Assembly (NCBI GenBank): GCA_032622095.1
Contig: CP136062.1
Span: 8,829,710 to 8,893,709, forward strand
Reading direction: 5' to 3'
DNA length: 64,000 bases
Source of the DNA: Siphonodentalium dalli
Lineage: Eukaryota; Mollusca; Scaphopoda; Gadilida; Siphonodentaliidae
In this document: one piece after another, positions 12,408 to 26,448 of the stretch
How the letters are laid out: every line of letters starts with the position of its first letter
Position numbering within the stretch: the first letter of the stretch is position 1
The notes under the pieces: generated by a model
The model's input: the letters and a program-made list of their open reading frames with translations, nothing else
Databases searched by the model: none
Told to the model about the DNA's origin: nothing
Program-made: the position numbers and the translations under genes

Positions 12408-13295
12408 GGGACATCCGCCTATCATTGAACCAAACCATCATCGGATGGTGAAATTTTGAGGGGGGGGGGGGGTCTATTTCAAATGCAATTAAACATTGTA
12501 TTGTTCAAAATTAGATAAATTCCTTAAAACATATGGTTGATATACGTGACTAGTTTTCAAAACTTATACATATTACTTTCTATCGTGTGCGTTATGCACG
12601 CGAGTCGGTTTTTACAAATTAAATTATGATGAAAAACCATGAATTTGGGGTGTGGTCACATTTGTGGTCATAATATCCCCATTAGTGAGTGGATGGACAT
12701 GGGACATGCGATACTGTGCAGTATATATGTCTATGACAAGCCTAACATGAGACATTAGTATCTTTTCTACTAAACTGCGCTTCCAGATTTATCAGGATTC
12801 TATTACTGGTGTTATTTCTTACCCCAAAAAAATTGTTAATTTTAAAACGGGGTATGTGGGTTAAATGACCGCTGGGAGATAATAGGATGCCCAATGACTC
12901 CTATATTTCTATTGTATCACGGTAAAGCTTTTTTTGTAAAATTGGCGCGGTTTACACGATAAAACTGCAATTTACTTTTCAATTATAGGCAAAAAATTCA
13001 CATTTTTCAAATATCGTTCAGGGCAGCGAATTTAGGAACACCGATAAACAAAGACTCACTCGTTTTGTTGAGTTATTATATTTTCACGCCCTACAGACCC
13101 ATTTTCAGATTATGCGAGACATTTATTAACCCTCTGTCGCCGGAACTTCAACTTTTTCCGGAGGCGAAATTTTCTGAAAATCATCCATTTTGTGCATATG
13201 GGTGGACCTTTAATGTTCAAAATAGCACGGTCGAGGTGATGGAAGTTTCTCTGAGAGAAATTCGACTCAAACTCCTAAAAGTACTAAAATTTAAA
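12408..13295 (+). repeat. Monomer 15, type I
   Basis: 888 bp with G13. It has AAAACATATGG, GCGATACTG (shared with unit 19), ACACCGATAAAC and the four-A end. Confidence 0.95.
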
Positions 13296-14133
13296 GGGAC
13301 ATCCGCCTATCATTGAACCAAACCATCATCGGATGGTGAAATTTTGAGGGGGGTGGTCTATTTCAAATGCAATTAAACATTGTATTGTTCAAAATTAGAT
13401 AAATTCCTTAAAACGTATGGTTGATATACGTGACTAGTTTTCAAAACTTATACATATTACTTTCTATCGTGTGCGTTATGCACGCGAGTCGGTTTTTACA
13501 AATTAAATTATGATGAAAAACCATGAATTTGGGGTGTGGTCACATTTGTGGTCATAATATCCCCATTAGTGAGTGGATGGACATGGGACATGCGACACTG
13601 TGCAGTATATATGTCTATGACAAACCTAACATGAGACATTAGTATCTTTTCTACTAAACTGCGCTTCCAGATTTATCAGGATTCTATTACTGGTGTTATT
13701 TCTTACCCCAAAACAATTGTTAATTTTAAAACGGGGTATGTGGGTTAAATGACCGCTGGGAGATAATAGGATGCCCAATGACTCCTATATTTCTATTGTA
13801 TCACGGTAAAGCTTTTTTTGTAAAATTGGCGCGGTTTACACGATAAAACTGCAATTTACTTTTCAATTATAGGTTACAAACAACTAATTATATAGAGTTA
13901 CTCTTCTTGAATTTGTGTAGGGAAACTCGAGTCAGCATAAAAAAAAATTCTGGCTGCTGATTGGTTGATTATCATTGAGGGAAATATCCCTAATCGGGAA
14001 CAGAAAATCATAGCCTACGTAAATATGGCGATCGTGTATGTTTAGATGTCCAGGAAGAGTCTGGTGGCGTCCAGAAGTTACGGAAGGGGTCTGGGTATTT
14101 TTATGCTGCTGATTTTTTTGCAGTAAATTTAAA
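13296..14133 (+). repeat. Monomer 16, type II, element-deletion form
   Basis: 838 bp with G6-TGG. It contains the left element fragment. Confidence 0.95.
13872..14128 (+). mobile_element. Left 257 bp of the MITE-like element (unit 16)
   Basis: It has the same deletion junction as unit 5. It carries GGGAAACTCGAG, the allele of the full-length copies. Confidence 0.9.
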
Positions 14134-15021
14134 GGGACATCCGCCTATCATTGAACCAAACCATCATCGGATGGTGAAATTTTGAGGGGGGGGGGGGTCT
14201 ATTTCAAATGCAATTAAACATTGTATTGTTCAAAATTAGATAAATTCCTTAAAACGTATGGTTGATATACGTGACTAGTTTTCAAAACTTATACATATTA
14301 CTTTCTATCGTGTGCGTTATGCACGCGAGTCGGTTTTTACAAATTAAATTATGATGAAAAACCATGAATTTGGGGTGTGGTCACATTTGTGGTCATAATA
14401 TCCCCATTAGTGAGTGGATGGACATGGGACATGCGACACTGTGCAGTATATATGTCTATGACAAGCCTAACATGAGACATTAGTATCTTTTCTACTAAAC
14501 TGCGCTTCCAGATTTATCAGGATTCTATTACTGGTGTTATTTCTTACCCCAAAAAAATTGTTAATTTTAAAACGGGGTATGTGGGTTAAATGACCGCTGG
14601 GAGATAATAGGATGCCCAATGACTCCTATATTTCTATTGTATCACGGTAAAGCTTTTTTTGTAAAATTGGCGCGGTTTACACGATAAAACTGCAATTTAC
14701 TTTTCAATTATAGGCAAAAAATTCACATTTTTCAAATATCGTTCAGGGCAGCGAATTTAGGAACACTGATAAACAAAGACTCACTCGTTTTGTTGAGTTA
14801 TTATATTTTCACGCCCTACAGACCCATTTTCAGATTATGCGAGACATTTATTAACCCTCTGTCGCCGGAACTTCAACTTTTTCCGGAGGCGAAATTTTCT
14901 GAAAATCATCCATTTTGTGCATATGGGTGGACCTTTAATGTTCAAAATAGCACGGTCGAGGTGATGGAAGTTTCTCTGAGAGAAATTCGACTCAAACTCC
15001 TAAAAAGTACTAAAATTTAAA
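14134..15021 (+). repeat. Monomer 17, type I
   Basis: 888 bp with G12. It has no notable private variant. Confidence 0.95.
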
Positions 15022-15911
15022 GGGACATCCGCCTATCATTGAACCAAACCATCATCGGATGGTGAAATTTTGAGGGGGGGGGGGGGGTCTATTTCAAATG
15101 CAATTAAACATTGTATTGTTCAAAATTAGATAAATTCCTTAAAACGTATGGTTGATATACGTGACTAGTTTTCAAAACTTATACATATTACTTTCTATCG
15201 TGTGCGTTATGCACGCGAGTCGGTTTTTACAAATTAAATTATGATGAAAAACCATGAATTTGGGGTGTGGTCACATTTGTGGTCATAATATCCCCATTAG
15301 TGAGTGGATGGACATGGGACATGCGACACTGTGCAGTATATATGTCTATGACAAGCCTAACATGAGACATTAGTATCTTTTCTACTAAACTGCGCTTCCA
15401 GATTTATCAGGATTCTATTACTGGTGTTATTTCTTACCCCAAAAAAATTGTTAATTTTAAAACGGGGTATGTGGGTTAAATGACCGCTGGGAGATAATAG
15501 GATGCCCAATGACTCCTATATTTCTATTGTATCACGGTAAAGCTTTTTTTGTAAAATTGGCGCGGTTTACACGATAAAACTGCAATTTACTTTTCAATTA
15601 TAGGCAAAAAATTCACATTTTTCAAATATCGTTCAGGGCAGCGAATTTAGGAACACTGATAAACAAAGACTCACTCGTTTTGTTGAGTTATTATATTTTC
15701 ACGCCCTACAGACCCATTTTCAGATTATGCGAGACATTTATTAACCCTCTGTCGCCGGAACTTCAACTTTTTCCGGAGGCGAAATTTTCTGAAAATCATC
15801 CATTTTGTGCATATGGGTGGACCTTTAATGTTCAAAATAGCACGGTCGAGGTGATGGAAGTTTCTCTGAGAGAAATTCGACTCAAACTCCTAAAAAGTAC
15901 TAAAATTTAAA
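15022..15911 (+). repeat. Monomer 18, type I
   Basis: 890 bp with G14. It has no notable private variant. Confidence 0.95.
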
Positions 15912-16801
15912 GGGACATCCGCCTATCATTGAACCAAACCATCATCGGATGGTGAAATTTTGAGGGGGGGGGGGGGGGTCTATTTCAAATGCAATTAAAC
16001 ATTGTATTGTTCAAAATTAGATAAATTCCTTAAAACATATGGTTGATATACGTGACTAGTTTTCAAAACTTATACATATTACTTTCTATCGTGTGCGTTA
16101 TGCACGCGAGTCGGTTTTTACAAATTAAATTATGATGAAAAACCATGAATTTGGGGTGTGGTCACATTTGTGGTCATAATATCCCCATTAGTGAGTGGAT
16201 GGACATGGGACATGCGATACTGTGCAGTATATATGTCTATGACAAGCCTAACATGAGACATTAGTATGTTTTCTACTAAACTGCGCTTCCAGATTTATCA
16301 GGATTCTATTACTGGTGTTATTTCTTACCCCAAAAAAATTGTTAATTTTAAAACGGGGTATGTGGGTTAAATGACCGCTGGGAGATAATAGGATGCCCAA
16401 TGACTCCTATATTTCTATTGTATCACGGTAAAGCTTTTTTTGTAAAATTGGCGCGGTTTACACGATAAAACTGCAATTTACTTTTCAATTATAGGCAAAA
16501 ATTCACATTTTTTAAATATCGTTCAGGGCAGCGAATTTAGGAACACTGATAAACAAAGACTCACTCGTTTTGTTGAGTTATTATATTTTCACGCCCTACA
16601 GACCCATTTTCAGATTATGCGAGACATTTATTAACCCTCTGTCGCCGGAACTTCAACTTTTTCCGGAGGCGAAATTTTCTGAAAATCATCCATTTTGTGC
16701 ATATGGGTGGACCTTTAATGTTCAAAATAGCACGGTCGAGGTGATGGAAGTTTCTCTGAGAGAAATTCGACCCAAACTCCTAAAAAGTACTAAAATTTAA
16801 A
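15912..16801 (+). repeat. Monomer 19, type I
   Basis: 890 bp with G15. It has GCGATACTG and TTTTTTAAATATCG. Private variants are AGTATGTTTTC and CGACCCAAACTC. Confidence 0.95.
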
Positions 16802-17690
16802 GGGACATCCGCCTATCATTGAACCAAACCATCATCGGATGGTGAAATTTTGAGGGGGGGGGGGGTCTATTTCAAATGCAATTAAACATTGTATTGTTCA
16901 AAATTAGATAAATTCCTTAAAACATATGGTTGATATACGTGACTAGTTTTCAAAACTTATACATATTACTTTCTATCGTGTGCGTTATGCACGCGAGTCG
17001 GTTTTTACAAATTAAATTATGATGAAAAACCATGAATTTGGGGTGTGGTCACATTTGTGGTCATAATATCCCCATTAGTGAGTGGATGGACATGGGACAT
17101 GCGACACTGTGCAGTATATATGTCTATGACAAGCCTAACATGAGACATTAGTATCTTTTCTACTAAACTGCGCTTCCAGATTTATCAGGATTCTATTACT
17201 GGTGTTATTTCTTACCCCAAAAAAATTGTTAATTTTAAAACGGGGTATGTGGGTCAAATGACCGCTGGGAGATAATAGGATGCCCAATGACTCCTATATT
17301 TCTATTGTATCACGGTAAAGCTTTTTTTGTAAAATTGGCGCGGTTTACACGATAAAACTGCAATTTACTTTTCAATTATAGGCAAAAAATTCACATTTTT
17401 CAAATATCGTTCAGGGCAGCGAATTTAGGAACACTGATAAACAAAGACTCACTCGTTTTGTTGAGTTATTATATTTTCACGCCCTACAGACCCATTTTCA
17501 GATTATGCGAGACATTTATTAACCCTCTGTCGCCGGAACTTCAACTTTTTCCGGAGGCGAAATTTTCTGAAAATCATCCATTTTGTGCATATGGGGTGGA
17601 CCTTTAATGTTCAAAATAGCACGGTCGAGGTGATGGAAGTTTCTCTGAGAGAAATTCGACTCAAACTCCTAAAAAGTACTAAAATTTAAA
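16802..17690 (+). repeat. Monomer 20, type I
   Basis: 889 bp with G12. It has AAAACATATGG, GGGTCAAATGACC and the CATATGGGGTGG frameshift. Confidence 0.95.
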
Positions 17691-18550
17691 GGGACATCCG
17701 CCTATCATTGAACCAAACCATCATCGGATGGTGAAATTTTGAGGGGGGGGGGGGTCTATTTCAAATGCAATTAAACATTGTATTGTTCAAAATTAGATAA
17801 ATTCCTTAAAACGTATGGTTGATATACGTGACTAGTTTTCAAAACTTATACATATTACTTTCTATCGTGTGCGTTATGCACGCGAGTCGGTTTTTACAAA
17901 TTAAATTATGATGAAAAACCATGAATTTGGGGTGTGGTCACATTTGTGGTCATAATATCCCCATTAGTGAGTGGATGGACATGGGACATGCGACACTGTG
18001 CAGTATATATGTCTATGACAAGCCTAACATGAGACATTAGTATCTTTTCTACTAAACTGCGCTTCCAGATTTATCAGGATTCTATTACTGGTGTTATTTC
18101 TTACCCCAAAAAAATTGTTAATTTTAAAACGGGGTATGTGGGTTAAATGACCGCTGGGAGATAATAGGATGCCCAATGACTCCTATATTTCTATTGTATC
18201 ACGGTAAAGCTTTTTTTGTAAAATTGGCGCGGTTTACACGATAAAACTGCAATTTACTTTTCAATTATAGGCAAAAATTCACATTTTTTAAATATCGTTC
18301 AGGGCAGCGAATTTCGTTTTGTTGAGTTATTATATTTTCACGCCCTACAGACCCATTTTCAGATTATGCGAGACATTTATTAACCCTCTGTCGCCGGAAC
18401 TTCAACTTTTTCCGGAGGCGAAATTTTCTGAAAATCATCCATTTTGTGCATATGGGTGGACCTTTAATGTTCAAAATAGCACGGTCGAGGTGATGGAAGT
18501 TTCTCTGAGAGAAATTCGACTCAAACTCCTAAAAAGTACTAAAATTTAAA
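17691..18550 (+). repeat. Monomer 21, type I, with a 27 bp deletion
   Basis: 860 bp with G12. GCGAATTT joins CGTTTTGTTG near 18314, which removes the AGGAACACTG to GACTCACT stretch. The TTTTTTAAATATCG marker places it in the dimer block. Confidence 0.95.
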
Positions 18551-19444
18551 GGGACATCCGCCTATCATTGAACCAAACCATCATCGGATGGTGAAATTTT
18601 GAGGGGGGGGGGGGGGGGGTCTATTTCAAATGCAATTAAACATTGTATTGTTCAAAATTAGATAAATTCCTTAAAACATATGGTTGATATACGTGACTAG
18701 TTTTCAAAACTTATACATATTACTTTCTATCGTGTGCGTTATGCACGCGAGTCGGTTTTTACAAATTAAATTATGATGAAAAACCATGAATTTGGGGTGT
18801 GGTCACATTTGTGGTCATAATATCCCCATTAGTGAGTGGATGGACATGGGACATGCGACACTGTGCAGTATATATGTCTATGACAAGCCTAACATGAGAC
18901 ATTAGTATCTTTTCTACTAAACTGCGCTTCCAGATTTATCAGGATTCTATTACTGGTGTTATTTCTTACCCCAAAAAAATTGTTAATTTTAAAACGGGGT
19001 ATGTGGGTCAAATGACCGCTGGGAGATAATAGGATGCCCAATGACTCCTATATTTCTATTGTATCACGGTAAAGCTTTTTTTGTAAAATTGGCGCGGTTT
19101 ACACGATAAAACTGCAATTTACTTTTCAATTATAGGCAAAAAATTCACATTTTTCAAATATCGTTCAGGGCAGCGAATTTAGGAACACTGATAAACAAAG
19201 ACTCACTCGTTTTGTTGAGTTATTATATTTTCACGCCCTACAGACCCATTTTCAGATTATGCGAGACATTTATTAACCCTCTGTCGCCGGAACTTCAACT
19301 TTTTCCGGAGGCGAAATTTTCTGAAAATCATCCATTTTGTGCATATGGGGTGGACCTTTAATGTTCAAAATAGCACGGTCGAGGTGATGGAAGTTTCTCT
19401 GAGAGAAATTCGACTCAAACTCCTAAAAAGTACTAAAATTTAAA
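18551..19444 (+). repeat. Monomer 22, type I
   Basis: 894 bp with G17. It has AAAACATATGG, GGGTCAAATGACC and the CATATGGGGTGG frameshift. Confidence 0.95.
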
Positions 19445-20341
19445 GGGACATCCGCCTATCATTGAACCAAACCATCATCGGATGGTGAAATTTTGAGGGG
19501 GGGGGGGGTCTATTTCAAATGCAATTAAACATTGTATTGTTCAAAATTAGATAAATTCCTTAAAACGTATGGTTGATATACGTGACTAGTTTTCAAAACT
19601 TATACATATTACTCATATTACTTTCTATCGTGTGCGTTATGCACGCGAGTCGGTTTTTACAAATTAAATTATGATGAAAAACCATGAATTTGGGGTGTGG
19701 TCACATTTGTGGTCATAATATCCCCATTAGTGAGTGGATGGACATGGGACATGCAACACTGTGCAGTATATATGTCTATGACAAGCCTAACATGAGACAT
19801 TAGTATCTTTTCTACTAAACTGCGCTTCCAGATTTATCAGGATTCTATTACTGGTGTTATTTCTTACCCCAAAAAAATTGTTAATTTTAAAACGGGGTAT
19901 GTGGGTTAAATGACCGCTGGGAGATAATAGGATGCCCAATGACTCCTATATTTCTATTGTATCACGGTAAAGCTTTTTTTGTAAAATTGGCGCGGTTTAC
20001 ACGATAAAACTGCAATTTACTTTTCAATTATAGGCAAAAAATTCACATTTTTCAAATATCGTTCAGGGCAGCGAATTTAGGAACACTGATAAACAAAGAC
20101 TCACTCGTTTTGTTGAGTTATTATATTTTCACGCCCTACAGACCCATTTTCAGATTATGCGAGACATTTATTAACCCTCTGTCGCCGGAACTTCTACTTT
20201 TTCCGGAGGCGAAATTTTCTGAAAATCATCCATTTTGTGCATATGGGTGGACCTTTAATGTTCAAAATAGCACGGTCGAGGTGATGGAAGTTTCTCTGAG
20301 AGAAATTCGACTCAAACTCCTAAAAAGTACTAAAATTTAAA
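19445..20341 (+). repeat. Monomer 23, type I, with a 9 bp duplication
   Basis: 897 bp with G12. CATATTACT is duplicated near 19606-19623. CATGCAACACTG and CTTCTACTTT are private. Confidence 0.95.
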
Positions 20342-21229
20342 GGGACATCCGCCTATCATTGAACCAAACCATCATCGGATGGTGAAATTTTGAGGGGGGG
20401 GGGGTCTATTTCAAATGCAATTAAACATTGTATTGTTCAAAATTAGATAAATTCCTTAAAACGTATGGTTGATATACGTGACTAGTTTTCAAAACTTATA
20501 CATATTACTTTCTATCGTGTGCGTTATGCACGCGAGTCGGTTTTTACAAATTAAATTATGATGAAAAACCATGAATTTGGGGTGTGGTCACATTTGTGGT
20601 CATAATATCCCCATTAGTGAGTGGATGGACATGGGACATGCGACACTGTGCAGTATATATGTCTATGACAAGCCTAACATGAGACATTAGTATCTTTTCT
20701 ACTAAACTGCGCTTCCAGATTTATCAGGATTCTATTACTGGTGTTATTTCTTACCCCAAAAAAATTGTTAATTTTAAAACGGGGTATGTGGGTTAAATGA
20801 CCGCTGGGAGATAATAGGATGCCCAATGACTCCTATATTTCTATTGTATCACGGTAAAGCTTTTTTTTGTAAAATTGGCGCGGTTTACACGATAAAACTG
20901 CAATTTACTTTTCAATTATAGGCAAAAAATTCACATTTTTCAAATATCGTTCAGGGCAGCGAATTTAGGAACACCGATAAACAAAGACTCACTCGTTTTG
21001 TTGAGTTATTATATTTTCACGCCCTACAGACCCATTTTCAGATTATGCGAGACATTTATTAACCCTCTGTCGCCGGAACTTCAACTTTTTCCGGAGGCGA
21101 AATTTTCTGAAAATCATCCATTTTGTGCATATGGGTGGACCTTTAATGTTCAAAATAGCACGGTCGAGGTGATGGAAGTTTCTCTGAGAGAAATTCGACT
21201 CAAACTCCTAAAATGTACTAAAATTTAAA
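20342..21229 (+). repeat. Monomer 24, type I
   Basis: 888 bp with G11. It has an eight-T run in GCTTTTTTTTG, ACACCGATAAAC and a private CTAAAATGTAC. Confidence 0.95.
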
Positions 21230-22113
21230 GGGACATCCGCCTATCATTGAACCAAACCATCATCGGATGGTGAAATTTTGAGGGGGGTGGTCTATTTCAA
21301 ATGCAATTAAACATTGTATTGTTCAAAATTAGATAAATTCCTTAAAACGTATGGTTGATATACGTGACTAGTTTTCAAAACTTATACATATTACTTTCTA
21401 TCGTGTGCGTTATGCACGCGAGTCGGTTTTTACAAATTAAATTATGATGAAAAACCATGAATTTGGGGTGTGGTCACATTTGTGGTCATAATATCCCCAT
21501 TAGTGAGTGGATGGACATGGGACATGCGACACTGTGCAGTATATATGTCTATGACAAGCCTAACATGAGACATTAGTATCTTTTCTACTAAACTGCGCTT
21601 CCAGATTTATCAGGATTCTATTACTGGTGTTATTTCTTACCCCAAAAAAATTGTTAATTTTAAAACGGGGTATGTGGGTTAAATGACCGCTGGGAGATAA
21701 TAGGATGCCCAATGACTCCTATATTTCTATTGTATCACGGTAAAGCTTTTTTTGTAAAATTGGCGCGGTTTACACGATAAAACTGCAATTTACTTTTCAA
21801 TTATAGGCAAAAAATTCACATTTTTCAAATATCGTTCAGGGCAGCGAATTTAGGAACACTGATAAACAAAGACTCACTCGTTTTGTTGAGTTATTATATT
21901 TTCACGCCCTACAGACCCATTTTCAGATTATGCGAGACATTTATTAACCCTCTGTCGCCGGAACTTCAACTTTTTCCGGAGGCGAAATTTTCTGAAAATC
22001 ATCCATTTTGTGCATATGGGTGGACCTTTAATGTTCAAAATAGCACGGTCGAGGTGATGGAAGTTTCTCTGAGAGAAATTCGACTCAAACTCCTAAAAGT
22101 ACTAAAATTTAAA
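21230..22113 (+). repeat. Monomer 25, type I
   Basis: 884 bp with G6-TGG, which is unusual for a type I unit. It has the four-A end. Confidence 0.95.
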
Positions 22114-22951
22114 GGGACATCCGCCTATCATTGAACCAAACCATCATCGGATGGTGAAATTTTGAGGGGGGTGGTCTATTTCAAATGCAATTAAACATTG
22201 TATTGTTCAAAATTAGATAAATTCCTTAAAACGTATGGTTGATATATGTGACTAGTTTTCAAAACTTATACATATTACTTTCTATCGTGTGCGTTATGCA
22301 CGCGAGTCGGTTTTTACAAATTAAATTATGATGAAAAACCATGAATTTGGGGTGTGGTCACATTTGTGGTCATAATATCCCCATTAGTGAGTGGATGGAC
22401 ATGGGACATGCGACACTGTGCAGTATATATGTCTATGACAAACCTAACATGAGACATTAGTATCTTTTCTACTAAACTGCGCTTCCAGATTTATCAGGAT
22501 TCTATTACTGGTGTTATTTCTTACCCCAAAACAATTGTTAATTTTAAAACGGGGTATGTGGGTTAAATGACCGCTGGGAGATAATAGGATGCCCAATGAC
22601 TCCTATATTTCTATTGTATCACGGTAAAGCTTTTTTTGTAAAATTGGCGCGGTTTACACGATAAAACTGCAATTTACTTTTCAATTATAGGTTACAAACA
22701 ACTAATTATATAGAGTTACTCTTCTTGAATTTGTGTAGGGAAACTCGAGTCAGCATAAAAAAAAATTCTGGCTGCTGATTGGTTGATTATCATTGAGGGA
22801 AATATCCCTAATCGGGAACAGAAAATCATAGCCTACGTAAATATGGCGATCGTGTATGTTTAGATGTCCAGGAAGAGTCTGGTGGCGTCCAGAAGTTACG
22901 GAAGGGGTCTGGGTATTTTTATGCTGCTGATTTTTTTGCAGTAAATTTAAA
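22114..22951 (+). repeat. Monomer 26, type II, element-deletion form
   Basis: 838 bp with G6-TGG. It contains the left element fragment. GATATATGTGAC is private. Confidence 0.95.
22690..22946 (+). mobile_element. Left 257 bp of the MITE-like element (unit 26)
   Basis: It has the same deletion junction and the GGGAAACTCGAG allele. Confidence 0.9.
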
Positions 22952-23841
22952 GGGACATCCGCCTATCATTGAACCAAACCATCATCGGATGGTGAAATTT
23001 TTGAGGGGGGGGGGGGGTCTATTTCAAATGCAATTAAACATTGTATTGTTCAAAATTAGATAAATTCCTTAAAACGTATGGTTGATATACGTGACTAGTT
23101 TTCAAAACTTATACATATTACTTTCTATCGTGTGCGTTATGCACGCGAGTCGGTTTTTACAAATTAAATTATGATGAAAAACCATGAATTTGGGGTGTGG
23201 TCACATTTGTGGTCATAATATCCCCATTAGTGAGTGGATGGACATGGGACATGCGACACTGTGCAGTATATATGTCTATGACAAGCCTAACATGAGACAT
23301 TAGTATCTTTTCTACTAAACTGCGCTTCCAGATTTATCAGGATTCTATTACTGGTGTTATTTTTTACCCCAAAAAAATTGTTAATTTTAAAACGGGGTAT
23401 GTGGGTTAAATGACCGCTGGGGGATAATAGGATGCCCAATGACTCCTATATTTCTATTGTATCACGGTAAAGCTTTTTTTGTAAAATTGGCGCGGTTTAC
23501 ACGATAAAACTGCAATTTACTTTTCAATTATAGGCAAAAAATTCACATTTTTCAAATATCGTTCAGGGCAGCGAATTTAGGAACACTGATAAACAAAGAC
23601 TCACTCGTTTTGTTGAGTTATTATATTTTCACGCCCTACAGACCCATTTTCAGATTATGCGAGACATTTATTAACCCTCTGTCGCCGGAACTTCAACTTT
23701 TTCCGGAGGCGAAATTTTCTGAAAATCATCCATTTTGTGCATATGGGTGGACCTTTAATGTTCAAAATAGCACGGTCGAGGTGATGGAAGTTTCTCTGAG
23801 AGAAATTCGACTCAAACTCCTAAAAAGTACTAAAATTTAAA
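22952..23841 (+). repeat. Monomer 27, type I (tetramer position 1)
   Basis: 890 bp with G13. It has GCTGGGGGATAATAGG. Private variants are an extra T before the tract and TATTTTTTACCCC. Confidence 0.95.
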
Positions 23842-24726
23842 GGGACATCCGCCTATCATTGAACCAAACCATCATCGGATGGTGAAATTTTGAGGTGGGG
23901 GGTCTATTTCAAATGCAATTAAACATTGTATTGTTCAAAATTAGATAAATTCCTTAAAACGTATGGTTCATATACGTGACTAGTTTTCAAAACTTATACA
24001 TATTACTTTCTATCGTGTGCGTTATGCACGCGAGTCGGTTTTTACATATTAAATTATGATGAAAAACCATGAATTTGGGGTGTGGTCACATTTGTGGTCA
24101 TAATATCCCCATTAGTGAGTGGATGGACATGGGACATGCGACACTGTGCAGTATATATGTCTATGACAAGCCTAACATGAGACATTAGTATCTTTTCTAC
24201 TAAACTGCGCTTCCAGATTTATCAGGATTCTATTACTGGTGTTATTTCTTACCCCAAAAAAATTGTTAATTTTAAAACGGGGTATGTGGGTTAAATGACC
24301 GCTGGGAGATATTAGGATGCCCAATGACTCCTATATTTCTATTGTATCACGGTAAAGCTTTTTTTGTAAAATTGGCGCGGTTTACACGATAAAACTGCAA
24401 TTTACTTTTCAATTATAGGCAAAAAATTCACATTTTTCAAATATCGTTCAGGGCAGCGAATTTAGGAACACCGATAAACAAAGACTCACTCGTTTTGTTG
24501 AGTTATTATATTTTCACGCCCTACAGACCCATTTTCAGATTATGCGAGACATTTATTAACCCTCTGTCGCCGGAACTTCAACTTTTTCCGGAGGCGAAAT
24601 TTTCTGAAAATCATCCATTTTGTGCATATGGGTGGACCTTTAATGTTCAAAATAGCACGGTCGAGGTGATGGAAGTTTCTCTGAGAGAAATTCGACTCAA
24701 ACTCCTAAAAAGTACTAAAATTTAAA
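23842..24726 (+). repeat. Monomer 28, type I (tetramer position 2)
   Basis: 885 bp with tract GGTGGGGGG. It has TTTTTACATATT, GATATTAGG, ACACCGATAAAC and a private GGTTCATATACG. Confidence 0.95.
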
Positions 24727-25610
24727 GGGACATCCGCCTATCATTGAACCAAACCATCATCGGATGGTGAAATTTTGAGGGGGGTGGTCTATTTCAAATG
24801 CAATTAAACATTGTATTGTTCAAAATTAGATAAATTCCTTATAACGTATGGTTGATATACGTGACTAGTTTTCAAAACTTATACATATTACTTTCTATCG
24901 TGTGCGTTATGCACGCGAGTCGGTTTTTACAAATTAAATTATGATGAAAAACCATGAATTTGGGGTGTGGTCACATTTGTGGTCATAATATCCCCATTAG
25001 TGAGTGGATGGACATGGGACATGCGACACTGTGCAGTATATATGTCTATGACAAGCCTAACATGAGACATTAGTATCTTTTCTACTAAACTGCGCTTCCA
25101 GATTTATCAGGATTCTATTACTGGTGTTATTTCTTACCCCAAAAAATTTGTTAATTTTAAAACGGGGTATGTGGGTTAAATGACCGCTGGGAGATAATAG
25201 GATGCCCAATGACTCCTATATTTCTATTGTATCACGGTAAAGATTTTTTTGTAAAATTGGCGCGGTTTACACGATAAAACTGCAATTTACTTTTCAATTA
25301 TAGGCAAAAAATTCACATTTTTCAAATATCGTTCAGGGCAGCGAATTTAGGAACACTGATAAACAAAGACTCACTCGTTTTGTTGAGTTATTATATTTTC
25401 ACGCCCTACAGACCCATTTTCAGATTATGCGAGACATTTATTAACCCTCTGTCGCCGGAACTTCAACTTTTTCCGGAGGCGAAATTTTCTGAAAATCATC
25501 CATTTTGTGCATATGGGTGGACCTTTAATGTTCAAAATAGCACGGTCGAGGTGATGGAAGTTTCTCTGAGAGAAATTCGACTCAAACTCCTAAAAGTACT
25601 AAAATTTAAA
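24727..25610 (+). repeat. Monomer 29, type I (tetramer position 3)
   Basis: 884 bp with G6-TGG. It has CCTTATAACG, CAAAAAATTTG and a private AGATTTTTTTG. Confidence 0.95.
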
Positions 25611-26448
25611 GGGACATCCGCCTATCATTGAACCAAACCATCATCGGATGGTGAAATTTTGAGGGGGGTGGTCTATTTCAAATGCAATTAAACATTGTAT
25701 TGTTCAAAATTAGATAAATTCCTTAAAACGTATGGTTGATATACGTGACTAGTTTTCAAAACTTATACATATTACTTTCTATCGTGTGCGTTATGCACGC
25801 GAGTCGGTTTTTACAAATTAAATTATGATGAAAAACCATGAATTTGGGGTGTGGTCACATTTGTGGTCATAATATCCCCATTAGTGAGTGGATGGACATG
25901 GGACATGCGACACTGTGCAGTATATATGTCTATGACAAACCTAACATGAGACATAAGTATCTTTTCTACTAAACTGCGCTTCCAGATTTATCAGGATTCT
26001 ATTACTGGTGTTATTTCTTACCCCAAAACAATTGTTAATTTTAAAACGGGGTATGTGGGTTAAATGACCGCTGGGAGATAATAGGATGCCCAATGACTCC
26101 TATATTTCTATTGTATCACGGTAAAGCTTTTTTTGTAAAATTGGCGCGGTTTACACGATAAAACTGCAATTTACTTTTCAATTATAGGTTACAAACAACT
26201 AATTATATAGAGTTACTCTTCTTGAATTTGTGTAGGGATACTCGAGTCAGCATAAAAAAAAATTCTGGCTGCTGATTGGTTGATTATCATTGAGGGAAAT
26301 ATCCCTAATCGGGAACAGAAAATCATAGCCTACGTAAATATGGCGATCGTGTATGTTTAGATGTCCAGGAAGAGTCTGGTGGCGTCCAGAAGTTACGGAA
26401 GGGGTCTGGGTATTTTTATGCTGCTGATTTTTTTGCAGTAAATTTAAA
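25611..26448 (+). repeat. Monomer 30, type II, element-deletion form (tetramer position 4)
   Basis: 838 bp with G6-TGG. It contains the left element fragment and has ACATAAGTAT. Confidence 0.95.
26187..26443 (+). mobile_element. Left 257 bp of the MITE-like element (unit 30)
   Basis: It has the same deletion junction and the GGGATACTCGAG allele. It is the fourth member of the first tetramer cycle. Confidence 0.9.

Larger units (their letters stand above)
15912..19444 (+). repeat. Same dimeric higher-order repeat, two cycles (units 19-22)
   Basis: Units 19 and 21 carry the TTTTTTAAATATCG variant, and units 20 and 22 carry GGGTCAAATGACC with CATATGGGGTGG. These are the markers of the 5292-10629 block, about 5.3 kb downstream of its end. 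The two blocks must share an origin. Confidence 0.88.
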
